Part shown: one piece after another, positions 29,421 through 38,513 of the stretch
How the letters are laid out: every line of letters begins with the position of its first letter
Numbering within the stretch: the stretch's first letter is position 1
Origin: Ureibacillus yapensis
GTDB taxonomy: Bacteria; Bacillota; Bacilli; Bacillales_A; Planococcaceae
DNA length: 64,000 nucleotides
Direction of reading: 5' to 3'
Assembly (NCBI RefSeq): GCF_003515775.1
Contig: NZ_QWEI01000001.1
Location: forward strand, 848,106 to 912,105
Notes under the pieces: generated by a model
The model's input: the letters and a program-made list of their open reading frames with translations, nothing else
What the model was told of the DNA's origin: nothing
Databases searched by the model: none
Made by a program: the position numbers and the translations under genes

Positions 29421-29519
29421 ATGGAAATGTTTTGGGGTTATGGTTCGATTGCTGTCATTGAGTTGATGTTTCAATGGGCATACCCTCCTTTCTCCACAAA
29501 AAAAGACCCAAACCAGTAA
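29421..29519 (+). CDS. Possible 32-residue small protein
   Basis: A short frame starting MEMFWGYGSIAVIELMFQWA behind AGGGTGA. The first half is aromatic and hydrophobic and could insert in the membrane. It ends inside the argS terminator stem. No family is recognised, and it may be chance. Confidence 0.3.
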   Translation: MEMFWGYGSIAVIELMFQWAYPPFSTKKDPNQ

Positions 29520-29533
29520 AGTCCGGTTTGGAT
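29506..29533 (-). terminator. argS terminator
   Basis: On the minus strand ATCCAAACC pairs with GGTTTGGGT around a 10-base loop and is followed by TTTTTTT. Confidence 0.85.
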
Positions 29534-29549
29534 CATCTCGTAAAAACAA

Positions 29550-31217
29550 TTACATTTTCTCAGGTGCTGCTACACCGATTAAACGCAACGCATTAGCCAA
29601 TGTGACACGTACAGCGTTAATTAGTGAAAGACGTGCTTCCGTTAGTTCTTTATTATCTGGATTCAACACTTTCTCCGCATTATAGAAGCTGTGGAATGCA
29701 GCTGCCAAATCTTGAATATAGTTTGCAACGCGATGAGGTGTGCGGTGTTTTGCCGCTTCCGCTACAGTTTGAGGGAATGCCCCCACTTTTTTCAGTACAT
29801 CTTCTTCTTTTTCCGCTGTTAACAGATTTAAATTTTCCAATGATGCTTTAAACCCTTGTTCATTAGCTGAACGAAGAATCGAACAAATACGTGCATGTGC
29901 ATATTGTGCATAATACACCGGGTTTTCATTGGATTGAGATACGGCAAGGTCCAGATCAAAATCCATATGAGAATCGCAAGCCGTTTTGACAAAGTAGTAG
30001 CGTACTGCATCCAGTCCGACTTCTTCAACCAATTCACGCATTGTTACTGCGTTCCCCGTCCGTTTGCTCATTTTATATTTTTCGCCGTTTTTATAGAGCT
30101 GAACCATCTGGATAACTTCAACTTCCAGTTTTTCACGGTCATAACCCAAAGCTTGAATGGCTGCTTTCATACGAGGGATATAGCCATGATGGTCAGCTCC
30201 CCAGATGTTGATTAATTTATCAAATCCACGCTGAATTTTGTCCTCGTGGTAAGCAATGTCCGGTGTCAAATATGTGAAGGAACCGTCCGATTTTACCAAT
30301 ACACGATCTTTATCGTCGCCGAATGTTGTGGAACGGAACCAAGTCGCGCCCTCTTCTTCAAAAACATGGCCATTTTCTTTTAATTTATTAAGTGCCACGT
30401 CAATTTTGCCGTTTTGATAAAGAGACGACTCAGAGTACCAAACGTCAAAGTTAACGCGGAAGTTTGCCAAATCATTTTTTAATTTTGCAAGTTCCAGTTT
30501 CAGGCCATGTTCACGGAAAAATTCGAAACGTTCTTCATCGGATTTTTCAAGAATGGCTTGCCCAAATTCCTGTGCCAATTTGCCGGCAATATTAATAATA
30601 TCCTGGCCATGGTAGCCATCTTCCGGCATTGCAGCATCCAAGCCCAACGCCTGTTTGTAGCGAGCTTCCAGTGAATAGGCCAAATTGTTTATTTGGTTTC
30701 CTGCGTCATTAATATAATACTCGCGCGAAACTTCAAACCCGGCAAAATCCAACACGTTGCACAATGAATCCCCGAATGCAGCACCACGCGCATGGCCCAA
30801 GTGAAGATCCCCTGTTGGGTTGGCGGAAACAAACTCCACCTGGATTTTTTCCCCGTTGCCAGCAGTTGAACGGCCGTAGTTTTCACCTTGTTCTTTTACC
30901 GCTTTGACAACATCTGCAAGGAAGCTTTTGCGAACCGTAATATTAATGAAGCCCGGACCTGCAATATCCAACTTCTCGATTTCTGTCCCTGCTGTATCCA
31001 TGTTTTCCAAAATGCTTTCCGCGATTGCACGAGGCGGTTTTTTAGCCAATTTTGTTAATTGCATCGCCAAGTTTGTGGCAAAGTCACCATTTGCCTTGTC
31101 TTTTGGCGTCTCAAGATGAATGTTGAATTGCGTTCCTGCTTCTACTAGTCCCGATTTTTCAACAGCCGCTTGCAATGCGTTCTTTATGGACTGTTGCAAC
31201 TGTTCTACTGCGTTCAT
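29550..31217 (-). CDS. argS: Arginyl-tRNA synthetase
   Basis: 555 residues, class I synthetase. It charges tRNA-Arg with arginine. The HIGH-type motif is [11 protein letters not shown] after FVSANPTGD, and the KMSKR motif is present ([12 protein letters not shown]). The N-terminal Add-1 domain and the C-terminal anticodon-binding domain (SFYNAEKVL) are intact. It shares a 4-base ATGA overlap with the DUF1934 gene upstream, so the two are translationally coupled, as argS-ywiB are neighbours in B. subtilis. Confidence 0.97.
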   Translation of the reverse strand: MNAVEQLQQSIKNALQAAVEKSGLVEAGTQFNIHLETPKDKANGDFATNLAMQLTKLAKKPPRAIAESILENMDTAGTEIEKLDIAGPGFINITVRKSFLADVVKAVKEQGENYGRSTAGNGEKIQVEFVSANPTGDLHLGHARGAAFGDSLCNVLDFAGFEVSREYYINDAGNQINNLAYSLEARYKQALGLDAAMPEDGYHGQDIINIAGKLAQEFGQAILEKSDEERFEFFREHGLKLELAKLKNDLANFRVNFDVWYSESSLYQNGKIDVALNKLKENGHVFEEEGATWFRSTTFGDDKDRVLVKSDGSFTYLTPDIAYHEDKIQRGFDKLINIWGADHHGYIPRMKAAIQALGYDREKLEVEVIQMVQLYKNGEKYKMSKRTGNAVTMRELVEEVGLDAVRYYFVKTACDSHMDFDLDLAVSQSNENPVYYAQYAHARICSILRSANEQGFKASLENLNLLTAEKEEDVLKKVGAFPQTVAEAAKHRTPHRVANYIQDLAAAFHSFYNAEKVLNPDNKELTEARLSLINAVRVTLANALRLIGVAAPEKM

Positions 31218-31654
31218 TTTTGTCCCTCCACATATTGAATTTCCAACGTATATTTTCCAACAGCTTGATCACTTACAAGGAGATCATACTGAATTTTAAA
31301 AGTGCCATTCACTTTGCTTTCATCCCCATTTTCATGGGATAAATGATGGGTTTTAGTCACAATCGGCATCGTGCCGAAATGTGTTTCATAGTGTCCTTGC
31401 TGTTCTTGCATTCGATCAAATGGAAGCCGCATTTTCACACCGCCGCTTCGCAAGATTAATGCCTGGTGATTGTCCATTTTAACCGTTGTGTTAATCGTGC
31501 CTTCACTTTGCTGCTCTTCATACCGCAAATACATCTTGCCGGTTTTTTTAATGAGCGACCCGTCCAGCCACATTTCATAAGTTTCCTCTTCACCGTCTGT
31601 TGGTACAATCGTTGAATTCAACTTAATCTTTACTTTTGTTTCATCTATACTCAT
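31214..31654 (-). CDS. ywiB: DUF1934 family beta-barrel protein (YwiB-like)
   Basis: 146 residues, family of B. subtilis YwiB, a small lipocalin-like beta-barrel. The segments [23 protein letters not shown] and KYTLEIQY show the alternating strand pattern. The ATG at 31654 follows AAGGAGC; the frame continues 25 codons upstream without support. It overlaps argS by four bases. The 250-bp stretch upstream (31730-31980) holds no recognisable gene beyond a terminator. The molecular role is unknown, although conserved linkage to argS is well established. Confidence 0.86.
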   Translation of the reverse strand: MSIDETKVKIKLNSTIVPTDGEEETYEMWLDGSLIKKTGKMYLRYEEQQSEGTINTTVKMDNHQALILRSGGVKMRLPFDRMQEQQGHYETHFGTMPIVTKTHHLSHENGDESKVNGTFKIQYDLLVSDQAVGKYTLEIQYVEGQK

Positions 31655-31928
31655 TGCTGAGTCAGCTCCTTGGCTTCCATTACTAAATATAACCTTATTA
31701 TTATACATTAGGACCATTCGAAAGTACAACCTTATACTGCCCTAAACCTAATAGAATCAACATTCTTTTATAAAAATAAGGATGAAAATTATGCAGTTGG
31801 AGGGTAAAAAAAATTGATGGTGCGTTGAGCGGAATCTGTTATGTAAAAAGCTGGATACTTGACGCTCGAAACAATAATAAATGCGCCAGAGGGTTTCCGA
31901 TGAATCTATGATTGTTCACCCAATTAAA

Positions 31929-31963
31929 AAGCGCCCTCCCATGCAATGCAAAGGAAGACGCTT
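31929..31963 (-). terminator. Terminator of the YflT-like stress gene
   Basis: On the minus strand AAGCGTCTTCC pairs with GGAGGGCGCTT (with G-U and mismatch), followed by TTTAATT. Confidence 0.6.
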
Positions 31964-31980
31964 GTTTTTCGTTGAATTCT

Positions 31981-32316
31981 CTACATAAGGTTATTTTCAT
32001 TTTTAGAAAACAATAAGATTTTACCTTCATCCAATTTCTTTTCATATACTTCAGCTTCGACGGAACTTAGGCCAATCTCTTCCATTTTGGAACGGAGTTT
32101 GTCGCCTTTGCCTTGGAATAGATTTTTCACAGCTGTTCCTACCCCTGTTTCACCTACGCCAATTTTCTCTGCTTTCGAACTATCGGCTACTTCGTCCGTC
32201 ACACCATTGTCATGGGCAAGCACAAATACTTCATCATTTGCTACTCCTCTTGTAAACAGGCCGTTCGCTGCCTGAACCGCTTCCGTAATCGTTTCATATT
32301 CATTTACTTCTACCAT
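31981..32316 (-). CDS. General stress protein, YflT/17M family
   Basis: 111 residues. It matches the YflT-type general stress domain: an N-terminal YETITEAVQAANGL helix, then VFVLAHDNGVTDEVADSS and GVGTAVKNLFQGKGDKLRSKMEEIGLS. The domain is typical of SigB-controlled proteins of unknown biochemical function. A SigB-like promoter stands upstream, back to back with that of the CBS gene. An AGGAGAG site precedes the ATG. No membrane segments. Confidence 0.85.
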   Translation of the reverse strand: MVEVNEYETITEAVQAANGLFTRGVANDEVFVLAHDNGVTDEVADSSKAEKIGVGETGVGTAVKNLFQGKGDKLRSKMEEIGLSSVEAEVYEKKLDEGKILLFSKNENNLM

Positions 32317-32363
32317 GATCTAATCTCTCCTTTTGGGGCTTTTATTTTGTTTCTATTTATTCC

Positions 32364-32389
32364 ATTCACTAGATAAAAAGGATTTAAAC
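32364..32389 (-). promoter_or_regulatory. SigB-like promoter of the YflT-type gene
   Basis: Minus-strand GTTTAA, 14 bp, then GTGAAT (consensus GGGTAT). The -35 is perfect and the -10 partial. Confidence 0.4.
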
Positions 32390-32430
32390 ATAAGAATCCT
32401 GGGAAGGAAAATTGGCTTCAAAAACCAATA

Positions 32431-32456
32431 GTTTATCAACAGAAAAAAACGGCTAA
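32431..32456 (+). promoter_or_regulatory. SigB-like promoter of the CBS-domain gene
   Basis: GTTTAT, 14 bp, then GGCTAA: a near-consensus SigB promoter about 45 bp before the start codon. Together with the opposing site it forms a divergent stress promoter pair. Confidence 0.5.
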
Positions 32457-32502
32457 ACAATAAAAGTAATACAATTTGAAAAAGTGAGGGAGGCAAAAGA
32501 TT

Positions 32503-32928
32503 ATGAGGATTACCGAAATAATGACTTCTGAAGTCGAAACTTGTTCACCTGATACAGCTATTGTAGAAGTTGCGGCGATTATGAAAGACCTTGATGTCGG
32601 CTCGATTCCTATTGTCGAAGATGGACATTTAAAGGGCACTGTGACGGACAGGGACATTGTCGTACGCGGAGTTGCCGAGGATGTATCGTTGAATAATCCA
32701 GTATCTGAAATCTTATCTCCTGATGTTGTCACGGGAAATGTGGATATGTCTGTGGAAGAGGCAGCAGAATTAATGGCTGAAAATCAAATTCGACGTTTGC
32801 CGATTGTGGAAGAGGACCGTTTGGTAGGAATTGTTTCACTAGGTGATATTGCCGTTAAAGATCGTTCCAATGAGAATACAGATACTGCCTTGGAGAATGT
32901 TTCACAGCCCGCAGCACCTGACAGATAA
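32503..32928 (+). CDS. Tandem CBS-domain protein (YhcV-like)
   Basis: 141 residues made of two CBS domains (about 4-58 and 67-122), each with the DVGSIPIVED/IRRLPIVEED core followed by VTDRDIVVR or VSLGDIAVK. Such stand-alone pairs bind adenosine nucleotides and sense energy state. The C-terminal 20 residues are a loose, charged tail. GAGGGAGG precedes the ATG. A SigB-like promoter suggests stress induction alongside the divergent YflT-type gene. The regulated partner is unknown. Confidence 0.88.
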   Translation: MRITEIMTSEVETCSPDTAIVEVAAIMKDLDVGSIPIVEDGHLKGTVTDRDIVVRGVAEDVSLNNPVSEILSPDVVTGNVDMSVEEAAELMAENQIRRLPIVEEDRLVGIVSLGDIAVKDRSNENTDTALENVSQPAAPDR

Positions 32929-32957
32929 ACAGACTTTCAATATTTACAGGCTACAAC

Positions 32958-32985
32958 ACCCTTGCCTTCATTTGAAGGCAAGGGT
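32958..32985 (+). terminator. Terminator of the CBS gene
   Basis: ACCCTTGCCTTC and GAAGGCAAGGGT pair around ATTT. The T-tract that follows is short. Confidence 0.7.
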
Positions 32986-33025
32986 TTAATTACGTGGGCA
33001 CAAGAAGCTCCCTGTTTAAATTAAA

Positions 33026-33057
33026 AAGGTATGGTTGCCGAAAAGGAACCATACCTT
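33026..33057 (-). terminator. speB terminator
   Basis: AAGGTATGGTT and AACCATACCTT pair; the minus strand continues TTTAATTT. Confidence 0.75.
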
Positions 33058-33071
33058 AATACGTTCTTAAC

Positions 33072-33944
33072 TTACTTTACCCAACCAAGAATCATTTCTC
33101 GAATCAGTTTTGACGCTGTGTTGACCGTCATTTCAGAATGGTCGTAAATTGGCGCAACTTCCACCAAGTCAAATCCAACCACATTTACTCCACTGCGAGC
33201 AATTTCATGAATGGAAGCCAATAATTCTTTGGATGTAATGCCCCCAGCATCGACAGTTCCTGTCCCCGGTGCATGGGCAGGGTCCAGTACATCGATATCA
33301 ATCGTTACATACACGTTTCTTCCTTCTAATGTCGGCAGTACTTCTTTTAAAGGTTCCAGCACTTCAAACGGAGCAATATGCATCCCGTTTTCTTTTGCCC
33401 ATTCGAATTCTTCCTTAAGCCCCGAGCGAATTCCAAATGAATAAACATTTTTTGGTCCGATTCTGTCTGCAATTTTGCGGATTGGCGTTGCGTGGGAATA
33501 TGGCTCACCCTCGTAATCCGTACGCAAATCGGTATGCGCATCAAAATGGATAATCGCCAGATCATTGTACTTTTCGTAGACCGCTTCCATGACAGGCAAT
33601 GAAACTAAATGTTCCCCTCCCATCCCGATTGGCACTTTGCCATCCGCCAGAACTGTGCGGACAAATTCTTTAATTTCCTTTAAAGATTTCTCCGGGTTGC
33701 CAAAAGGAAGCGGAATATCCCCTGCATCAAAGTACTTGACTTCATCTAATTCACGATCTAGATAAAGACTGTATTCTTCCAAACCAATCGACACTTCGCG
33801 AATACGGGCCGGGCCAAATCTTGAACCAGGGCGGTAGCTTACTGTCCAGTCCATTGGCATTCCGTACAGAACAGCTTTTGACTCTTCATAATTCGGATGG
33901 CTTTTAATAAAAACATTGCCAGCATAGGTTTCATCAAATCTCAT
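33072..33944 (-). CDS. speB: Agmatinase
   Basis: 290 residues, the B. subtilis SpeB length. This Mn-dependent ureohydrolase converts agmatine to putrescine and urea. Metal ligands appear in GGEH, in HFDAHTD and in the DIDVLDPAHAPGTGT signature. In B. subtilis speB follows speE (spermidine synthase); here no speE is found, and the 360 bp upstream hold no gene. Polyamine synthesis in this strain must therefore use a spermidine synthase encoded elsewhere, or stop at putrescine. Confidence 0.96.
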   Translation of the reverse strand: MRFDETYAGNVFIKSHPNYEESKAVLYGMPMDWTVSYRPGSRFGPARIREVSIGLEEYSLYLDRELDEVKYFDAGDIPLPFGNPEKSLKEIKEFVRTVLADGKVPIGMGGEHLVSLPVMEAVYEKYNDLAIIHFDAHTDLRTDYEGEPYSHATPIRKIADRIGPKNVYSFGIRSGLKEEFEWAKENGMHIAPFEVLEPLKEVLPTLEGRNVYVTIDIDVLDPAHAPGTGTVDAGGITSKELLASIHEIARSGVNVVGFDLVEVAPIYDHSEMTVNTASKLIREMILGWVK

Positions 33945-34235
33945 TTCATTTCACCTTCAATTTTTTAGTTTCTTCACAAAAATGAATTTAACATATTTCA
34001 TCTTGCATTGGATATATCAACCTTGCAATTCTACAAATTTCTTCATAATCATCATTCCCCTTCCCTTTTATTTCACTCCTAAATTGCATGAAAATTATTA
34101 AAATGGCTGTCTTTGAAACTTTAATAGAGTTTTTTCGTATTGTTAATTGCATACATTTTTTAATAACGCCTTATAATTTGTTGATTTTTGTCGATAAAAT
34201 ATAGTGTTTTCCGACCATTTACTACAATTTTTTAT

Positions 34236-34262
34236 GTATATATTCGATTAAATACCATTATT
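34236..34262 (+). promoter_or_regulatory. Candidate forespore (SigG/SigF-type) promoter of the class A PBP
   Basis: GTATA and CATTATT stand 15 bp apart, about 45 bp before the PBP start. They resemble SigG elements. B. subtilis pbpG in the same place is forespore-expressed. The rest of the 33945-34306 gap is AT-rich and holds no gene I can support. Confidence 0.3.
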
Positions 34263-34306
34263 TGGGTCAATACTGAACCTAGCTTATGAATTGAGGTGAA
34301 ATACGG

Positions 34307-36361
34307 ATGAAAAGACAAAACTTTCGAAAGCAAAGAAAACGGAAAAAATGGTTGAAGTATACGGCATTCACTGTGGTTGCTGCCTTTAGTGCCATCATTG
34401 TCGGTCTGATTACCTTGCGTGTATATGCGCAGGTTGCAGGTGCTCCTCCACTAACCGTGCCCAAAGCATCCGTGTTTTTAGATAATAATGGCCATCGCAT
34501 TGGCGACTATTTTGCTGCCGAAAGACGTTATTGGGTTGAATTGGATGAAATTTCTCCATATTTAATCGATGCGACCATCGCAGTGGAAGACAAAGACTTT
34601 TATGAACATAGTGGTTTTGACTATTCTCGTATTGCTAGTGCACTATTAACAGATTTAAAAACACAGAGTATGGCGGAGGGTGCGAGTACGCTTACCATGC
34701 AATTGGCGCGCAACCTTTATTTGTCTCATGCCAAAACATGGACGCGGAAAATCCAGGAAGCTATGTATGCTTACAGATTAGAAGTTTTCTATGATAAAGA
34801 TGAAATCTTGGAAGGCTATTTGAATACGGTCAACTACGGTCACGGCATGTATGGAGTCGAAGCGGCAAGCCGGTATTATTTCGGCAAATCGGCCGGTGAT
34901 TTAACTTTAGCTGAATCAGCCTTGCTTGCAGGCATTCCAAAAGGTCCAAGCATTTACTCGCCGATCAATGACTTTGAAAAATCGATTGGGCGTCAGCAGG
35001 TGATTCTATCACTGATGGATAGCCAGCAATATATTTCTACAGAAGAAAAAGAACGGGCAAACAGCGAAGAGATTGTCTTAAAAAATGAACAATGGACAGC
35101 GACAAAATCCATCGCTCCTTACTTCCTGGACGTGGCATGGCAGGAAGCGGCCGGTCTATTGGAAAAAGAAAATCTCAATATACGCGAAGGCGGCTGGACA
35201 ATTAAAACTACTTTAAACCAGGCCCACCAGAAAGCTGCTGAAGAAGCGGTCGCGGACAATATGCCAAAAAGTGATTTGCAGGTCGGCTTTGTCAGTATGG
35301 ATGTTCGCACAGGCTATGTAACGGCTTTGGTAGGCGGACGAAATTATGAAGACAGCTCATTCAATCGCGTTACACAAGCTGTTCGCCAACCCGGCTCCGC
35401 CATTAAGCCGCTGCTTTACGCGGCAGCTTTGGAGAACGGATTTACACCACTGACGTATATGGATGTAGGCGAAACCATTTTCACTTATGATAACGGACGC
35501 GCAACGTATAAGCCAAAAAACGTAAATGGCCAGTTTGCAGAAGGCGAAATGTCGCTGGCCCAGGCCTTGGCCATATCAGATAATATCTATGCCGTCAAAA
35601 CGTTGGAAAAAATCGGCTACAAACCTTATCAGGATATTTTGGAACGTTTTGATCTGAATGTTGCTGGAGCGGACAACCCCTCTGCAGCACTGGGTACAAC
35701 GGAAAATTCCTTGTTCGATATCACTTCGGCATATAATACGATTGCCAACGAAGGCAAAAAAACAAAACCTACAACGATTTTGGAGATCAAGAACGGCAAT
35801 GGCGAAGTGGTTTATGAATATAAACCGCCAGAAGAAAAGCAAGTGATTTCCGAAGAAGATGCGTTTTTATTGACGGATATGATGACGGGAATATTCGACC
35901 CGGTCTTTAGTGATTATTCACCTGCTACAGGTGTTTCGCTAAGACCACGGATGACGCACACGTATGCAGCAAAATCCGGAACAACCGATAGCGACCAATG
36001 GATTGTCGGCTATACCCCAAGTGTGACAGCTGGGGTTTGGAATGGCTATGATCAAGGGAAAACCCTTTCCGTTCAACAAGATATGGCGGCAACCAAACAT
36101 GTTTGGATTGATTTTATGGAAACGGTCAATAAAGGAAAGGCAAATGAATCCTTTAAGGCTCCCGAGGGTGTGGAAGGCGTGTTGATCGATATCGAAACAG
36201 GAAAACTGGCGACCGATGCCTGTCCAAAGCAAAGAATGATGTACCTGAAAACAGAAGATGTACCAACAGAGAAATGTTCATCGGATTTCTTTGATAAAGA
36301 ATCCTGGGATAACTTCCTGGATTTATTCCCTTTTGAAACGTTTAAAAACTTTTTCAACTAA
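34307..36361 (+). CDS. pbpG: Class A penicillin-binding protein (PbpG-like)
   Basis: 684 residues. A basic N-terminus and one membrane anchor (about 17-40) precede a glycosyltransferase domain (EDKDFYEHSGFD with catalytic Glu94; ASTLTMQLARN) and a transpeptidase domain (QPGSAIK with nucleophile Ser364 and Lys367; SDN; KSGTTDS). It polymerises and cross-links peptidoglycan outside the membrane. Location next to ywhD matches B. subtilis pbpG (ywhE), a sporulation PBP; a forespore-type promoter candidate agrees. A C-terminal tail of about 80 residues ends in an aromatic stretch. Confidence 0.93.
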   Translation: MKRQNFRKQRKRKKWLKYTAFTVVAAFSAIIVGLITLRVYAQVAGAPPLTVPKASVFLDNNGHRIGDYFAAERRYWVELDEISPYLIDATIAVEDKDFYEHSGFDYSRIASALLTDLKTQSMAEGASTLTMQLARNLYLSHAKTWTRKIQEAMYAYRLEVFYDKDEILEGYLNTVNYGHGMYGVEAASRYYFGKSAGDLTLAESALLAGIPKGPSIYSPINDFEKSIGRQQVILSLMDSQQYISTEEKERANSEEIVLKNEQWTATKSIAPYFLDVAWQEAAGLLEKENLNIREGGWTIKTTLNQAHQKAAEEAVADNMPKSDLQVGFVSMDVRTGYVTALVGGRNYEDSSFNRVTQAVRQPGSAIKPLLYAAALENGFTPLTYMDVGETIFTYDNGRATYKPKNVNGQFAEGEMSLAQALAISDNIYAVKTLEKIGYKPYQDILERFDLNVAGADNPSAALGTTENSLFDITSAYNTIANEGKKTKPTTILEIKNGNGEVVYEYKPPEEKQVISEEDAFLLTDMMTGIFDPVFSDYSPATGVSLRPRMTHTYAAKSGTTDSDQWIVGYTPSVTAGVWNGYDQGKTLSVQQDMAATKHVWIDFMETVNKGKANESFKAPEGVEGVLIDIETGKLATDACPKQRMMYLKTEDVPTEKCSSDFFDKESWDNFLDLFPFETFKNFFN

Positions 36362-36451
36362 GTTTGCGGAGAATATAGTTTAGTGAAAGTTCCTCGTTAT
36401 TTTGCCGTGGGCTTGAATAATTCGAGGAATTGATGTTTGCAGCTAGACACA

Positions 36452-36483
36452 AAACTGGGCATAATTGTTTGCCCAGTTTTTTA
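36452..36483 (+). terminator. Terminator of the class A PBP gene
   Basis: AAAACTGGGC and GCCCAGTTTT pair around a 10-base loop and are followed by TTATTT. Confidence 0.85.
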
Positions 36484-36499
36484 TTTGTTTCTTTTAGTG

Positions 36500-36915
36500 A
36501 TGAACTGCAAATCCAAACGAAGTTCTTCCCCAAAAGCACTTCATCCCCCTCATGAACTGCAAATCCAAACACAATCCTTGCCCAAAAGCATTTCATCCCC
36601 CTTATGAACTGCAAATCCAAACGGAATTCTTCCCCAAATGCATTTCATCCCCCTTATGAACTGCAAATCCAAACACACAATCCTTGCCCTAAAGTACTTC
36701 ATCCACCTTATGAACCGCAAATCCAAACGAAGTTCTTCCCCAAAAGCATTTCATCCATCTTATGAACTGCAAATCCAAACGTTATTCTTCCCCAACTGCG
36801 TTTCATCCACCTTATGACTGCAAATCCAAACGCAACACTTCCCCAAATGCACTTCAACCCCCCGATGAGCTGCAAATCCAATCGAAATCCTTGCCCAAAA
36901 GCACTTCATCCCCTA
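36500..36915. repeat. Tandem array, 8 units of 52 bp
   Basis: Units begin with ATGAACTGCAAATCCAAAC (or close variants) at 36500, 36552, 36604, 36656, 36710, 36762, 36814 and 36865. Spacings are 52, 52, 52, 54, 52, 52 and 51. The second half of each unit reads TTCCCCAAAAGCACTTCATC with variation. Because 52 is not a multiple of 3, the frames across it on either strand are not genes. The array lies between the facing terminators of pbpG and ywhD. Confidence 0.95.
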
Positions 36916-36931
36916 ACCCCACGTACAATAA

Positions 36932-36970
36932 AAAACCCCGATTTTCCATTCAAAGGAAAATCGGGGTTTT
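36932..36970 (-). terminator. Strong terminator for ywhD
   Basis: AAAACCCCGATTTTCC and GGAAAATCGGGGTTTT form a perfect 16-bp stem around ATTCAAA; the minus strand then reads TTATTG. It stands 240 bp beyond the ywhD stop. I see nothing else in 36971-37213. Confidence 0.8.
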
Positions 36971-37213
36971 CGACAAACGGGAGTTTGAGAGTCATGGGGC
37001 ATCTGGCTTGGGATGTTTCAAATGCCGCATAAGTCCAAACTGTCCGTTCTGTCTAGTGTCCTAGCTTACTATTTAAGCTCAATCTCAGTGTACTTTTTTT
37101 CCAACTTACTTTCAAGAATTGATTGGAAGCAAGTTGAAATGTCAATTTTTGTTCATATTTGGAATAATTTTATACTAAAAAATATTGACTGGTAACTATC
37201 TTTTCAATTAATT

Positions 37214-37738
37214 CTATTTACGCTGAACGGTTAGTTCTTGATGAAGCTGCTCGGTGCTTCTTTCCCACATTTCCAGATTATGTTCCTTTAAAAATGCGGC
37301 CAATACCTCTTTTGATGAATCATCCATATGCTCCACGATGATTTTCCGTTTCATGGATTTATCCATTTTATTGACGTGGTCCGCCAAGATCTTATAGCCG
37401 CGGCGCTTTTCGCGGTTCACGACCATTTCACAAGCCGTGACCCCTGCAAAATAAGGCCCTTCTTCTTTGAAATCTATTGTCACCCAGACGAGCCAATAAG
37501 GTTTTCCGCCTTCGGAATCTTCGCGGTTTGTTGTAAACTTAATGCCGCGCTCAATCTCGCTTTTTGCGTGCATCGCCCCAATATCAATAAACGCATTTTT
37601 TTCCTGTATATCTATGAAAACCGGCGATACGTTTTCCAATGATAAAGAGCCGATGCCAAAGCCGCCATGCCCATCAGTTGGATCATCTTTAATAATCGTA
37701 AAGCCTATCTTTTGCTTTGGTTTTTCACCATTTCCCAT
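37214..37738 (-). CDS. ywhD: YwhD family protein
   Basis: 174 residues, the Bacillales-specific YwhD family; the B. subtilis gene also follows pbpG. Recognisable parts are FTIIKDDPTDGHGGFGIGSLSLENVSP and PYWLVWVTIDFKEEGPYFAGVTACEM. The ATG at 37738 is 10 bases from GGAGG; the frame is open for 20 further codons. It is soluble, with a charged helical C-terminus. The function is unknown. Confidence 0.85.
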   Translation of the reverse strand: MGNGEKPKQKIGFTIIKDDPTDGHGGFGIGSLSLENVSPVFIDIQEKNAFIDIGAMHAKSEIERGIKFTTNREDSEGGKPYWLVWVTIDFKEEGPYFAGVTACEMVVNREKRRGYKILADHVNKMDKSMKRKIIVEHMDDSSKEVLAAFLKEHNLEMWERSTEQLHQELTVQRK

Positions 37739-37926
37739 ATTGTCAATCCCTCCGTTTAAGCCTATTATATCACTGCACTGTATTATCCTACTATTCAAAC
37801 GATATAAATCCTTTTATATCAATGCTTTGGATTATTTTATCATCTTTTTGAACTTTGCAAAACAGTATATAAAACAGATAAATTTGGGGCTAAAAATAGG
37901 CGGCGTGTGTACAGTAATGGGATAGT

Positions 37927-37953
37927 AAAAGAGTGGGCCTAAGCCACTCTTTT
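37927..37953. terminator. Bidirectional hairpin
   Basis: AAAAGAGTGG and CCACTCTTTT pair with a 7-base loop, downstream of the 85-residue hypothetical gene on the minus strand. Confidence 0.6.
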
Positions 37954-38015
37954 TGAAAGTTTTTATGTTCTTTTCTCATAACAATCGAATGGATGTGAAT
38001 GTGACTTAAAGTAAA

Positions 38016-38273
38016 TTACTCTTTTACTTTATTCTTGCGCATAAGCTGAAACTCACTGATTTTTAATTTGGTATCAATAAATATTCTATCAAGCTCTTCA
38101 GTAGTTAAATTATACTTTTCGCAACCGTAACGAATTACGATTTCATCATGTTCAGATTTACGATTCTTTCCCCCATCAGTAATTTCCTCATACTTAGAAC
38201 GTATATCTTTATAAATGTGACTATTTTCTAAAGTATCGATAAATTCTTCTATTTCAGGTTCTTTTTTAATCAC
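38016..38273 (-). CDS. Hypothetical charged protein (85 aa)
   Basis: A GTG-start frame, 8 bases behind GGGGGTG, coding for a highly charged, probably helical protein (starts IKKEPEIEEFIDTLENS). It contains a single Cys in YGCEKYNLTTEELD. No signal peptide, membrane helix or known motif is seen. It has its own downstream terminator. I do not recognise it. B. subtilis has other small genes here, so it may be lineage-specific. Confidence 0.65.
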   Translation of the reverse strand: MIKKEPEIEEFIDTLENSHIYKDIRSKYEEITDGGKNRKSEHDEIVIRYGCEKYNLTTEELDRIFIDTKLKISEFQLMRKNKVKE

Positions 38274-38513
38274 CTATTACACCCCCTAGCCTATTATATT
38301 TTGGTAGGAATAAAATGTCATTAGTATATTTATTATTAAAAAAGCCTCATTAATGTAAGTCATTCTTATCTTTTATAAATAAAAAGCCACACTCCAATGA
38401 ATGTGACCTTGAGTTTGAAATTAATTACTTTTCATGATTAACTATAATTTCGAAAATGCTTGTATATGTTATAATGAATATACACTAATTTTATCTACTA
38501 AGGAGAATGCAAA

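Noticed and set aside
36500-36915. CRISPR array
   Set aside because: Units are continuous 52-bp copies with variation spread throughout. There is no split into invariant repeats and unique spacers, and no cas gene is in the window.
36354-37064. ORFs on both strands across the 52-bp array
   Set aside because: The period is not a multiple of 3, and products only restate the repeat in changing frames.
38387-38412. Orphan terminator on the minus strand between the tautomerase gene and the 85-residue gene, suggesting a small RNA
   Set aside because: The stem is real (9 bp with two G-U pairs, then TTTTT), but I could not find a convincing promoter upstream, so no RNA gene is claimed.
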